A DNA stretch of 9,930 nucleotides, taken from NCBI GenBank assembly GCA_019423005.1, contig JAHZCF010000042.1, positions 1 through 9,930 on the forward strand, read 5' to 3'. The notes beneath the pieces were generated by a model. It made no database searches. It saw only the letters and a program-made list of their open reading frames with translations, and was not told the origin of the DNA. The stretch is from Haemophilus sp. GTDB lineage: Bacteria > Pseudomonadota > Gammaproteobacteria > Enterobacterales > Pasteurellaceae. How positions within the stretch are numbered: the stretch's first letter is position 1; every line of letters starts with the position of its first letter. The translations under genes and the position numbers were made by a program. Below are positions 1-6,121 of this stretch, piece by piece.

Positions 1-16
1 TAAAAACTTGATAGGC

Positions 17-44
17 ATTATAGAAAGTTTTGTGATATAGTCAT
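17..44 (-). promoter_or_regulatory. Promoter of a divergent gene beyond the left edge
   Basis: Read on the minus strand there is a perfect -10 box TATAAT (17-22). A 16-base spacer separates it from ATGACT (39-44), a 4/6 match to the -35 consensus. Transcription would run leftward out of the window, divergent from oxyR. The weak -35 would fit an activator-dependent promoter, and a candidate OxyR site lies just upstream of it. From memory of H. influenzae, the divergent neighbour of oxyR is the peroxiredoxin-glutaredoxin gene pgdX; that identity is a guess because none of the gene is visible. Confidence 0.45.
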
Positions 45-45
45 A

Positions 46-82
46 ATCAATTAATTCTATCCTTTTAATTGACATATTCTAT
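46..82. promoter_or_regulatory. Candidate OxyR binding site
   Basis: OxyR contacts four ATAG/CTAT elements spaced about one helical turn apart (ATAGnTnnnAnCTAT, 7-base spacer, repeated). Here CTAT occurs at 57-60 and 79-82, exactly 22 bp apart. The expected partner elements read ATCA at 46-49 and ATTG at 68-71. I count 14 of the 20 consensus positions. The site ends 14 bp before the oxyR start codon and begins one base beyond the divergent -35 box. That suits OxyR autoregulation on one side and activation on the other. The region is AT-rich, so chance matches are likely and the call is tentative. Confidence 0.35.
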
Positions 83-96
83 AAAGTGAGAACCCT

Positions 97-1002
97 ATGA
101 ATATTCGTGATTTAGAATACTTAGTAGCCCTTTCCGAGTTTAAACATTTCCGTCGAGCGGCGGATTCTTGCAATGTTAGCCAACCCACTTTAAGTGGCCA
201 AATTCGCAAACTAGAAGATGAATTAGGCATTATTTTACTTGAACGTACTAGCCGTAAAGTACTCTTCACGCAATCAGGTATGTTACTTGTCGATCAAGCT
301 CGCACTGTATTACGCGAAGTAAAATTACTCAAAGAAATGGCTAGCAATCAAGGTAAAGAAATGACAGGTCCATTACACATTGGATTAATCCCAACCGTTG
401 GCCCTTACCTACTTCCTTATATTGTACCAACATTGAAAGAAACTTTCCCAGATTTAGAAGTTTTTCTTTACGAGGCCCAAACTCACCAACTATTAGAACA
501 ATTAGAAACTGGCCGATTAGATTGTGCAATTGTGGCTCGGGTACCCGAAACTGAAGCGTTTATCGAAGTGCCTATTTTTGATGAAAAAATGTTACTCGCT
601 GTATCCGACCAACATCCTTGGGCTTCAGAAAGTAAAATTGCCATGAATACCTTAAAAGGGCAAGAAATGCTCATGCTAGATGATGGGCATTGCTTACGTA
701 ATCAAGCACTCGATTATTGTTTTACGGCCGGTGCTAAAGAAGACTCTCACTTCCAAGCCACTAGCCTTGAAACGTTGCGTAATATGGTGGCAGCTAATGC
801 AGGCATCACCTTCATGCCAGAACTTGCGGTATTAAATGAAGGCACGCGTGCAGGTGTAAAATATATTCCGTGCCATTCGCCAGAACCGTCTCGTACTATT
901 GCTCTCGTTTACCGCCCAGGTTCACCATTACGTAATCGCTATGAACGCGTTGCAAGTGCGGTCAGTGAACAAGTTAAATCGATTTTAGCGAATAAAAAAT
1001 AA
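97..1002 (+). CDS. oxyR: OxyR, hydrogen peroxide-sensing LysR-type regulator
   Basis: A cytoplasmic LysR-family transcription factor that senses H2O2 through a reversible disulfide and activates peroxide-defence genes. The 301 residues match the usual family length. The N-terminal winged helix-turn-helix spans about residues 1-60 (start MNIRDLEYLVALSE, then AADSCNVSQPTLSGQIRKLE). The effector domain follows from about residue 90. The redox pair is intact at Cys199 and Cys208 (GHCLRNQALDYC), the same numbering as E. coli OxyR; Cys25, Cys143 and Cys259 are also present. The ATG has a GTGAG ribosome site six bases upstream. fabR starts 25 bases downstream, so the two may be cotranscribed. An uptake signal lies within codons 286-289. 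Confidence 0.97.
   Translation: MNIRDLEYLVALSEFKHFRRAADSCNVSQPTLSGQIRKLEDELGIILLERTSRKVLFTQSGMLLVDQARTVLREVKLLKEMASNQGKEMTGPLHIGLIPTVGPYLLPYIVPTLKETFPDLEVFLYEAQTHQLLEQLETGRLDCAIVARVPETEAFIEVPIFDEKMLLAVSDQHPWASESKIAMNTLKGQEMLMLDDGHCLRNQALDYCFTAGAKEDSHFQATSLETLRNMVAANAGITFMPELAVLNEGTRAGVKYIPCHSPEPSRTIALVYRPGSPLRNRYERVASAVSEQVKSILANKK
954..962 (+). repeat. DNA uptake signal sequence (AAGTGCGGT)
   Basis: Perfect 9-base core inside the 3' end of oxyR, spelling part of Ala-Ser-Ala-Val (residues 286-289). It lacks the AT-rich downstream flank of the strongest signals. Confidence 0.85.
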
Positions 1003-1027
1003 TTTATCATAAGCTGAGGAAAACCAA

Positions 1028-1651
1028 ATGGCTGGTGTTCGAGCAATTCAAAAAGAAAAAACCCGTCGAGCTTTAATTGACGCCGCATTTAATCAGTTAA
1101 GTGCAGAAAAAAGCTTTTCTAATTTAAGCTTGCGTGAAGTTGCCCGTGAAGCGGGCATTGCACCAACTTCTTTCTATCGCCACTTTAGCGATATGGATGA
1201 GCTCGGATTAGAAATGGTAGATGAAGCAGGTTTAACCCTCCGTCAACTAATGCGCCAAGCTCGTAAGCGTATTGATGCTGGCGGCAGTGTCATCCGTGTT
1301 TCTGTTGAAACCTTTTTTGAATTTATCACTCACAGCACCAACGTGTTCCGTTTGCTCTTACGTGAAAGTTCGGGCACTTCTCAAGCTTTCCGTACTGCAG
1401 CCGCTCGTGAAATCAAACACTTTGTCGATGAATTAGCTGAATACATTGCGAAGAAAAATCACTACTCTCAATATGTGTCTTATGTTCAAGCGGAAGGAAT
1501 GGTAACCATCGTATTCACAGCTGGCTCCAACGCCTTAGACATGACAAAAGCTGAACAAGATTTACTAAAAGAGCGTGTTATTTTACAACTTCGCATGCTG
1601 GCGAAAGGTGCGGACTTCGCATCTCATAAAGAAAAAATGATGCGAAAATAG
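1028..1651 (+). CDS. fabR: FabR, TetR-family repressor of unsaturated fatty acid synthesis
   Basis: A TetR-type DNA-binding repressor. In E. coli, FabR represses fabA and fabB in response to the balance of saturated and unsaturated acyl thioesters, and so tunes membrane fluidity. The 207 residues look FabR-like throughout. There is a GVRAIQKEKTRRAL start, a helix-turn-helix at about residues 33-53 (LSLREVAREAGIAPTSFYRHF region), then ELGLEMVDEAG, LRQLMRQARKRI and FRLLLRESSGTS. The C-terminus is slightly shorter than I recall for E. coli. The ATG follows a GAGGAAA ribosome site, 25 bases after oxyR. In E. coli oxyR and fabR are also close (sthA lies between), so this looks like conserved synteny. 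Whether it targets fabA/fabB here is inferred. Confidence 0.93.
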   Translation: MAGVRAIQKEKTRRALIDAAFNQLSAEKSFSNLSLREVAREAGIAPTSFYRHFSDMDELGLEMVDEAGLTLRQLMRQARKRIDAGGSVIRVSVETFFEFITHSTNVFRLLLRESSGTSQAFRTAAAREIKHFVDELAEYIAKKNHYSQYVSYVQAEGMVTIVFTAGSNALDMTKAEQDLLKERVILQLRMLAKGADFASHKEKMMRK

Positions 1652-1660
1652 ACCGCACTT
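1652..1660 (-). repeat. DNA uptake signal sequence
   Basis: Perfect core in minus orientation (ACCGCACTT on the plus strand). It begins on the base right after the fabR stop codon and sits just before the terminator hairpin. Confidence 0.9.
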
Positions 1661-1674
1661 TTCGACTAAAACAA

Positions 1675-1702
1675 AACACCCGCATCTCTGCGGGTGTTGC
1701 TT
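1675..1702. terminator. Bidirectional terminator between fabR and hel
   Basis: A perfect 10-bp stem, AACACCCGCA (1675-1684) with TGCGGGTGTT (1689-1698), and a TCTC loop. A T-rich stretch follows on the plus strand (GCTTTATTT), and another follows when read on the minus strand (TTGTTTTAG). It lies between two converging genes, so it probably ends both transcripts. Confidence 0.85.
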
Positions 1703-1718
1703 TATTTAAAACAGGAGA

Positions 1719-2537
1719 TTATTTACCATCCCAAGCTTTAATCGCATCTAAACGTGCTTTCACTTTGCTGCTTGAATCACCTTTGAAGTAATCTTTCGCT
1801 AAGCCACCTTCAAAACCACCATAGTTCGGGTTAGGTAAAACAATGAATGTTTTACCAAATTTCGCTTTGTTTTGTGCCACGAAATCACGACGTTCTGCAT
1901 TTTGTTTACCATAGATCGCATCACCGAAGTCATCGAGGTTATCGCCCACATAAACGACGATTTCATAGCCTTGTTTTTCAATTTCTTCAAAACGTGCTGC
2001 TTTTGGTGATTTATCTTTTTTCAAGTAAAACGCTGAATCTTCAACACCATTAAAACCTAAACGTTTCATGTCATCAATCGTACCTGCTTTTTCATTGCTG
2101 TCTTTACGATTAGAAACATAGAACATTTTACCGCCATGGGTATTTACATAGTTATTGAATTCTACTGCACCTGGTACCACACCTGATTGACGAGCTTCTA
2201 CCCAACGAGTCCAGTCTTTGCCATCAAATGGTTTGTTATTTTGAACTTGCCAGCCAGCATAAGGGCTGTTATCTAACATGGTTTCATCTAAGTCCACCAC
2301 AACAGCTTTTTTCTTACCTTTTTTCACTTTAGCGTGATCAAATGCCACTTTTGCCGCATTGTATGCTTGGTAAGAAAGGGCTTGGTATTCGCCTGATTGT
2401 TGAATCCAGTTAAGACCTAATACCGCTTGTTGTTGAAGCTGAGCATCTGCTTCTGCACTCTTATTTTGAGTCGCACAACCCGTTAAAATAAATGCTGACA
2501 TCGCTGCAATAGCGGTAAGTTTTAATGTTGTTTTCAT
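1719..2537 (-). CDS. hel: Lipoprotein e(P4), outer membrane acid phosphatase/NMN 5'-nucleotidase
   Basis: Class C (DDDD) non-specific acid phosphatase of the HAD superfamily, anchored in the outer membrane as a lipoprotein. In H. influenzae e(P4) dephosphorylates NMN to nicotinamide riboside for NAD (factor V) uptake, and it has been linked to haemin use. A lipoprotein signal peptide ends in the lipobox LTGC, with Cys21 as the lipidated residue. The catalytic motif VDLDET gives Asp82 and Asp84. Ser142-Asn143 and the acidic GDNLDDF motif (198-204) complete the HAD fold. At 272 residues the length fits the family (about 274). AAGGAA precedes the ATG by eight bases. The gene stands alone, with a shared terminator downstream and a CRP-type promoter upstream. 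Confidence 0.95.
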   Translation of the reverse strand: MKTTLKLTAIAAMSAFILTGCATQNKSAEADAQLQQQAVLGLNWIQQSGEYQALSYQAYNAAKVAFDHAKVKKGKKKAVVVDLDETMLDNSPYAGWQVQNNKPFDGKDWTRWVEARQSGVVPGAVEFNNYVNTHGGKMFYVSNRKDSNEKAGTIDDMKRLGFNGVEDSAFYLKKDKSPKAARFEEIEKQGYEIVVYVGDNLDDFGDAIYGKQNAERRDFVAQNKAKFGKTFIVLPNPNYGGFEGGLAKDYFKGDSSSKVKARLDAIKAWDGK

Positions 2538-2576
2538 TGATTGTTCCTTCTGTTAAAAGTCATAATGACAAGCAAA

Positions 2577-2605
2577 AGTATAACAAGCCTATTTGGGCAG
2601 TGACT
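2577..2605 (-). promoter_or_regulatory. Predicted hel promoter (extended -10)
   Basis: On the minus strand TATACT (2577-2582) is preceded by TGT, giving an extended -10 element. At 17-base spacing the -35 position reads AGTCAC, a poor match, as often seen in activator-dependent promoters. Transcription should start near 2570, about 33 bases before the hel ATG. Confidence 0.5.
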
Positions 2606-2633
2606 ATGGGTTTATCAAACTTTATAACTATTT

Positions 2634-2649
2634 TGTGAGGTAGATCACA
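2634..2649. promoter_or_regulatory. CRP (cAMP receptor protein) binding site
   Basis: TGTGA-GGTAGA-TCACA is a perfect match to both five-base arms of the CRP consensus with the right six-base centre, and an AT-rich flank (CATTTTT) follows. Its centre (2641.5) is about 71.5 bp upstream of the predicted hel start, a standard class I activation position on the correct helical face. No plus-strand promoter is suitably placed for ftsB, so hel is the likely target. The site is clear; its use is inferred. Confidence 0.75.
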
Positions 2650-2712
2650 TTTTTCATTTTTAAGTTATCCAACGAGCCCAATGAAATCATTTCAAAAATC
2701 ATCTTATTTTTA

Positions 2713-2721
2713 ACCGCACTT
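2713..2721 (-). repeat. DNA uptake signal sequence
   Basis: Perfect core (ACCGCACTT on the plus strand) followed by TTTTC, in the non-coding gap upstream of ftsB. Confidence 0.88.
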
Positions 2722-2786
2722 TTTCATCGCATTTCGCTGTATTTCACGGTAAACTATCCCCAGTTTTCAGAAATAATAGGTAATTT

Positions 2787-3065
2787 ATGCGTCTTTTCAT
2801 TGGAATTTTAGTAGGTATTCTCGTGCTATTTCAGTACGATCTTTGGTTTGGTAAAAACGGCTATTTTGATTACAAAGATGTCGCAGCTCAAATCAAAGAG
2901 AATAAAGCTGAAAATGAAAAGCTCTCACAAAGAAATCAAATGATTTCCGCCGAAATTCAAGGATTAACAAAAGGCTTTGAATCTATTGAAGAGCGTGCAC
3001 GCATGAGCCATGATATGGTCAAACCAAACGAAGTGTTCTATCACATCGTCAAAGAGCATAAATAA
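2787..3065 (+). CDS. ftsB: Cell division protein FtsB
   Basis: A small bitopic inner-membrane protein of the divisome. In E. coli FtsB forms a complex with FtsL and FtsQ that helps activate septal peptidoglycan synthesis by FtsWI. The sequence shows one N-terminal membrane helix (about residues 2-18), the conserved LWFGKNGYFDY segment just after it, and a periplasmic coiled coil (about 28-65) rich in Glu, Lys, Asn and Gln. The 92 residues are close to the family length of about 100. The ATG is preceded by TAGG six bases upstream. The stop codon shares one base with the ispD start (TAATG), an arrangement also found in enterobacteria. Confidence 0.93.
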   Translation: MRLFIGILVGILVLFQYDLWFGKNGYFDYKDVAAQIKENKAENEKLSQRNQMISAEIQGLTKGFESIEERARMSHDMVKPNEVFYHIVKEHK

Positions 3066-3748
3066 TGAGCCGCGAAATTATTGCCGTCATTCCTGCTGCG
3101 GGTGTTGGAAGCCGTATGCAGGCAAACAAACCTAAGCAATATCTGAAAATCCTAGACAAGACGATTCTGGAACATACACTCTCTGTCATTTTATCCCACC
3201 CTGCAATCAATCACGTTATTCTTGCAGTAGGAAAAAATGATCCCTATCTTTCTGAAATGACTTTATTTCCTCATCAAAACATCACCCTTGTTGAAGGTGG
3301 TGAAACACGAGCAGAGTCTGTTCTCAATGGGCTAAAAGCGATTAAAAATGACCATGCTTGGGCATTGGTGCATGATGCAGCCAGACCTTGTTTAACACAT
3401 CAAGATTTAGATAAATTGCTCCAAATCGATGATGAACACGGCGCTATTTTGGCCATTCCAGCGGTCGATACGATTAAACGCGCGAATAAACAACAAGATA
3501 TTATTAAAACAGAAGATCGTGCTGAACTTTGGCTTGCACAAACACCTCAATTTTTCCGTTGCGATCTATTAAGAAATGCACTTGAACAAGGGCTATCTCA
3601 AGGTGCTAATATTACAGATGAGGCCTCTGCGATGGAACTTGCCGGATTTCGACCGCACTTAGTCGCAGGAAGGAGTGATAATATTAAAGTGACACGTCCA
3701 GAAGATTTAGCTTTAGCCGAATTTTATTTAACAAGGAAAACTCTATGA
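3065..3748 (+). CDS. ispD: IspD, 2-C-methyl-D-erythritol 4-phosphate cytidylyltransferase
   Basis: Third step of the MEP pathway to isoprenoid precursors: MEP + CTP gives 4-diphosphocytidyl-methylerythritol + PPi, in the cytoplasm. At 227 residues it has the nucleotide-binding loop PAAGVGSRM (10-18) followed by KPKQY (22-26). Also present are GGETRAESV (78-86), HDAARP (103-108), TPQ (160-162), TDEASAME (184-191) and NIKVTRPEDL (206-215), all typical of IspD. It overlaps ftsB by one base and ispF by four (ATGA), which implies coupled translation. AAAGAG inside the ftsB end serves as its ribosome site. An uptake signal is embedded at Phe-Arg-Pro-His-Leu (195-199). Confidence 0.97.
   Translation: MSREIIAVIPAAGVGSRMQANKPKQYLKILDKTILEHTLSVILSHPAINHVILAVGKNDPYLSEMTLFPHQNITLVEGGETRAESVLNGLKAIKNDHAWALVHDAARPCLTHQDLDKLLQIDDEHGAILAIPAVDTIKRANKQQDIIKTEDRAELWLAQTPQFFRCDLLRNALEQGLSQGANITDEASAMELAGFRPHLVAGRSDNIKVTRPEDLALAEFYLTRKTL
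3652..3660 (-). repeat. DNA uptake signal sequence
   Basis: Perfect core (ACCGCACTT on the plus strand) inside ispD, read as part of Arg-Pro-His-Leu. Confidence 0.87.
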
Positions 3749-4221
3749 TACGAATTGGACATGGGTTTGATGTTCATGCTTTTGGTGAAGATCGCCCTTT
3801 AATTATTGGTGGCGTTGAAGTGCCTTACCATACCGGATTTATTGCCCATTCTGATGGTGATGTCGCCTTACATGCCTTAACGGATGCCTTATTAGGTGCA
3901 GCAGCATTAGGAGATATCGGTAAACTCTTCCCCGATACCGATATGCAATATAAAAATGCAGATAGCCGTGTTTTATTACGAGAAGCATTCCGCCAAGTAC
4001 AAGAAAAAGGCTATAAAGTAGGTAATGTGGATGTGACCATTATTGCACAAGCCCCTAAAATGCGTCCGCATATCGATGCAATGCGAGCGAAAATTGCGGA
4101 AGATTTACATTGTGATATTGAGCAAGTCAATGTTAAAGCAACCACAACAGAAAAACTTGGCTTTACAGGTAGAAGTCAAGGCATTGCTTGCGAGGCTGTT
4201 GCATTATTACTCAAAGCTTAA
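3745..4221 (+). CDS. ispF: IspF, 2-C-methyl-D-erythritol 2,4-cyclodiphosphate synthase
   Basis: Converts 4-diphosphocytidyl-methylerythritol 2-phosphate to the cyclodiphosphate with release of CMP. It acts two steps after IspD in the MEP pathway and works as a homotrimer with metal ions between subunits. The 158 residues are the normal length. Metal ligands are visible as Asp9 and His11 (GFDVH) and His43. IAHSDGD (33-39), FPDTD (62-66) and the TTEKLGFTGR loop (134-143) are all intact. The ATG overlaps the ispD stop by four bases and has AAGGA seven bases upstream. A strong terminator follows, so this is the last gene of the ftsB-ispD-ispF operon. Confidence 0.97.
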   Translation: MIRIGHGFDVHAFGEDRPLIIGGVEVPYHTGFIAHSDGDVALHALTDALLGAAALGDIGKLFPDTDMQYKNADSRVLLREAFRQVQEKGYKVGNVDVTIIAQAPKMRPHIDAMRAKIAEDLHCDIEQVNVKATTTEKLGFTGRSQGIACEAVALLLKA

Positions 4222-4235
4222 ATTTCAGATAAAAG

Positions 4236-4265
4236 AAAAGGTTGGTAAAATACCAACCTTTTTTA
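4236..4265. terminator. Bidirectional terminator between ispF and mscL
   Basis: A perfect stem of up to 12 bp, AAAAGGTTGGTA (4236-4247) with TACCAACCTTTT (4251-4262), and a short AAA loop. T-runs follow on the plus strand (TTTTTTATT) and the minus strand (TTTTCTTTTAT). It sits between converging ispF and mscL and should stop both. Confidence 0.88.
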
Positions 4266-4282
4266 TTCACATTAAATTCTTA

Positions 4283-4666
4283 TTATTTTTTTAATAAATC
4301 GCGAATTTCAGCAAGTAATTCTTCTTGTGAAGGACCTTTTACTTCTTCTACTGGTTTTTTCACTTTGTTGATACCTTTGATCATCATGAAGATTGCGAAT
4401 GCAATGATGATGAAGTCAAATACGTTTTGAATAAATGCACCGTAGTTTAAAGTTACTGCTGGAGTGTCACCTACAGCTTGAGCTAACGTGATTTTTAAAT
4501 CTTTGAAATCTACGCCACCAGTTAAGATACCTAATACAGGCATTACTACGTCGCCGACAAGTGAACTTACGATTTTACCAAAAGCACCACCGATGATCAC
4601 ACCGACTGCCATGTCTACTACGTTGCCACGCATTGCAAATTCGCGGAATTCTTTAAGAAAGCTCAT
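4283..4666 (-). CDS. mscL: MscL, large-conductance mechanosensitive channel
   Basis: A homopentameric inner-membrane channel that opens under high membrane tension and releases solutes on sudden osmotic downshock. The 127 residues are near the usual length (136 in E. coli). The start is MSFLKEFREFAMRGNVVDMAVGV, with the amphipathic N-helix leading into TM1 (about 15-43, glycine-rich pore helix). A periplasmic loop and TM2 (about 76-98) follow. The C-terminal bundle helix (about 105-127) is rich in Glu and Lys. AAAGGAAA precedes the ATG. It lies downstream of trkA with no terminator between, and has its own promoter. Confidence 0.97.
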   Translation of the reverse strand: MSFLKEFREFAMRGNVVDMAVGVIIGGAFGKIVSSLVGDVVMPVLGILTGGVDFKDLKITLAQAVGDTPAVTLNYGAFIQNVFDFIIIAFAIFMMIKGINKVKKPVEEVKGPSQEELLAEIRDLLKK

Positions 4667-4709
4667 AAAATTTCCTTTTGTGTTGGTTTAAAAAATTAAA
4701 AGAGTGCGT

Positions 4710-4737
4710 ATTATAGGTTTTCAGATTAAAAAGTAAA
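4710..4737 (-). promoter_or_regulatory. Predicted mscL promoter
   Basis: On the minus strand a perfect TATAAT (4710-4715) is separated by 16 bases from TTTACT (4732-4737), a 4/6 match to -35. The predicted start near 4703 leaves a leader of about 37 bases before mscL. The elements lie only 8-35 bases beyond the trkA end, so mscL can be transcribed alone as well as by read-through. Confidence 0.6.
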
Positions 4738-4744
4738 CTGTTAT

Positions 4745-6121
4745 TTAAATAAAAAATGCACTTGGTTGGAATAATTTTTCTATTTCTGACACAGATTTCT
4801 TGTCATTAATATAAACAATGACACTATCACCTTCTTCAATGGTCACCTGACGACGTGCAATGATAACCTCATTTTTACGTAAAATTGCCGCAATCATTGC
4901 ACCAACTGGAAGTTTAATATCGCCAATCTGTCTTCCAACCACATTGGATGTGGTCGAATCGCCATGTACCACAAGTTCAATGGCTTCCGCAGTACCATGA
5001 CGCAAAGATGCCACGTTTTTGATATCCCCTTTACGCACATGTCCTAATAAAGCAGAAATTGTCGCTTGTTGTGGTGAAACCGCAATATCAATGGTTCCGC
5101 CTTGAATCAAATTGATATATGCCATGCGCTGAATAAGTACCATCGCCTTTTTGGCACCCAGACGTTTTGCCAGTAATGCCGACATAATATTGGCTTCATC
5201 GTCCGCACTTAATGATAAAAAGACATCGACGTTTTCGATATGTTCTTCAAAAAGTAGGTTTTGATCAGAGGCATCGCCATGGAAAACAAGGGTTTTAGAG
5301 AGTTTCTCAGCCAAGACTTTTGCTTTTTCACCATCTCGCTCAATGAGTTTCACTTGATACTTATCTTCTAACTGTTTTGCTACACCTGAGGCAATATTCC
5401 CGCTGCCCACAATCATGATACGCTTGTAGGTTTTCTCAAGGCGTTGCAACTCACTCATCACCGCTTTAATGTGCTCTGTCGCACAAATGAATGTGATTTC
5501 ATCGCCCGCCTCAATAATGGTCGAGCCTTGCGGACGAATTAATCTATCATTACGTAAAATCGAAATAATACGGCAATCAATGTGTGGCATATGCTCTTTA
5601 AAAGCAGATAGTGCATAGCCCACTAACGGACCACCGTAATAGGCTTTTACAACCACAATGCTAATTCGATTATTGGCAAAATGCGCCACTTGTAAGGCAC
5701 CTGGATAAGCAATTAAACGTGTAATCTCATCCGTAACTAAATTTTCTGGTGAAATCAGATGATCGATGGGGACGTTTTCATCATTAAATAATTTATCTTT
5801 CTCACGCAAATATTCCGCATTACGAATACGTGCAATACGTGTTGGGGTATTGAAAAGGGTATATCCCAACTGGCAAGCAATCATATTGATTTCATCTGAT
5901 GCCGTTACTGCAACCATCAAATCTGCATCAGCGGCTCCTGCATCACGCAAAACCTTGGGTGAAGAAGGGGAACCTTTAACCACGCGTAAATCATGCTTAT
6001 CTTGCAAATTCTGCAAATGTTGAGATTCATTATCGACTAGCGTGATATCGTTATCTTCACTCACTAAATTTGCCGCAAGCGTTGTGCCTACTTGCCCTGC
6101 ACCTAAGATGATTATTTTCAT
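4745..6121 (-). CDS. trkA: TrkA, NAD-binding regulatory subunit of the Trk potassium uptake system
   Basis: A peripheral membrane protein that binds NAD(H)/nucleotide and gates the TrkH/TrkG potassium transporter. At 458 residues it has the standard duplicated layout: RCK-N (Rossmann), RCK-C, RCK-N, RCK-C. The first dinucleotide motif is GAGQVG (7-12) with the acidic residue Asp30 closing the second strand. The second is GSGNIASG (239-246) with Glu261. No membrane segments are seen, as expected; the TrkH partner is not in the window. GGAGAG precedes the ATG, which overlaps the stop of the glycosyltransferase gene by four bases (ATGA). It is the fifth gene of the def-to-mscL minus-strand run. 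Confidence 0.97.
   Translation of the reverse strand: MKIIILGAGQVGTTLAANLVSEDNDITLVDNESQHLQNLQDKHDLRVVKGSPSSPKVLRDAGAADADLMVAVTASDEINMIACQLGYTLFNTPTRIARIRNAEYLREKDKLFNDENVPIDHLISPENLVTDEITRLIAYPGALQVAHFANNRISIVVVKAYYGGPLVGYALSAFKEHMPHIDCRIISILRNDRLIRPQGSTIIEAGDEITFICATEHIKAVMSELQRLEKTYKRIMIVGSGNIASGVAKQLEDKYQVKLIERDGEKAKVLAEKLSKTLVFHGDASDQNLLFEEHIENVDVFLSLSADDEANIMSALLAKRLGAKKAMVLIQRMAYINLIQGGTIDIAVSPQQATISALLGHVRKGDIKNVASLRHGTAEAIELVVHGDSTTSNVVGRQIGDIKLPVGAMIAAILRKNEVIIARRQVTIEEGDSVIVYINDKKSVSEIEKLFQPSAFFI

Noticed and set aside
69..74. TTGACA as a -35 box for oxyR
   Set aside because: At normal spacing the -10 would fall on the oxyR start codon with no TATAAT-like sequence, so it is probably chance within the AT-rich gap.
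1847..2053. 68-codon open frame antisense to hel
   Set aside because: It lies wholly inside hel on the other strand, its product is low-complexity (His/Ser/Phe-rich) with no recognisable motif, and hel is a clear complete gene.
2634..2649. CRP site acting on ftsB
   Set aside because: It is about 145 bases from ftsB, and no plus-strand promoter elements lie at the distances where CRP acts, whereas the spacing to hel is correct.
4242..4430. 62-codon open frame starting inside the ispF terminator
   Set aside because: It begins within the hairpin and runs antisense to the well-conserved mscL coding sequence.
5202..5210. TCCGCACTT in trkA, and ACTGCACTT at 6172-6180, as uptake signals
   Set aside because: Each has one mismatch in the 9-base core; they may be decayed signals but I counted perfect cores only.
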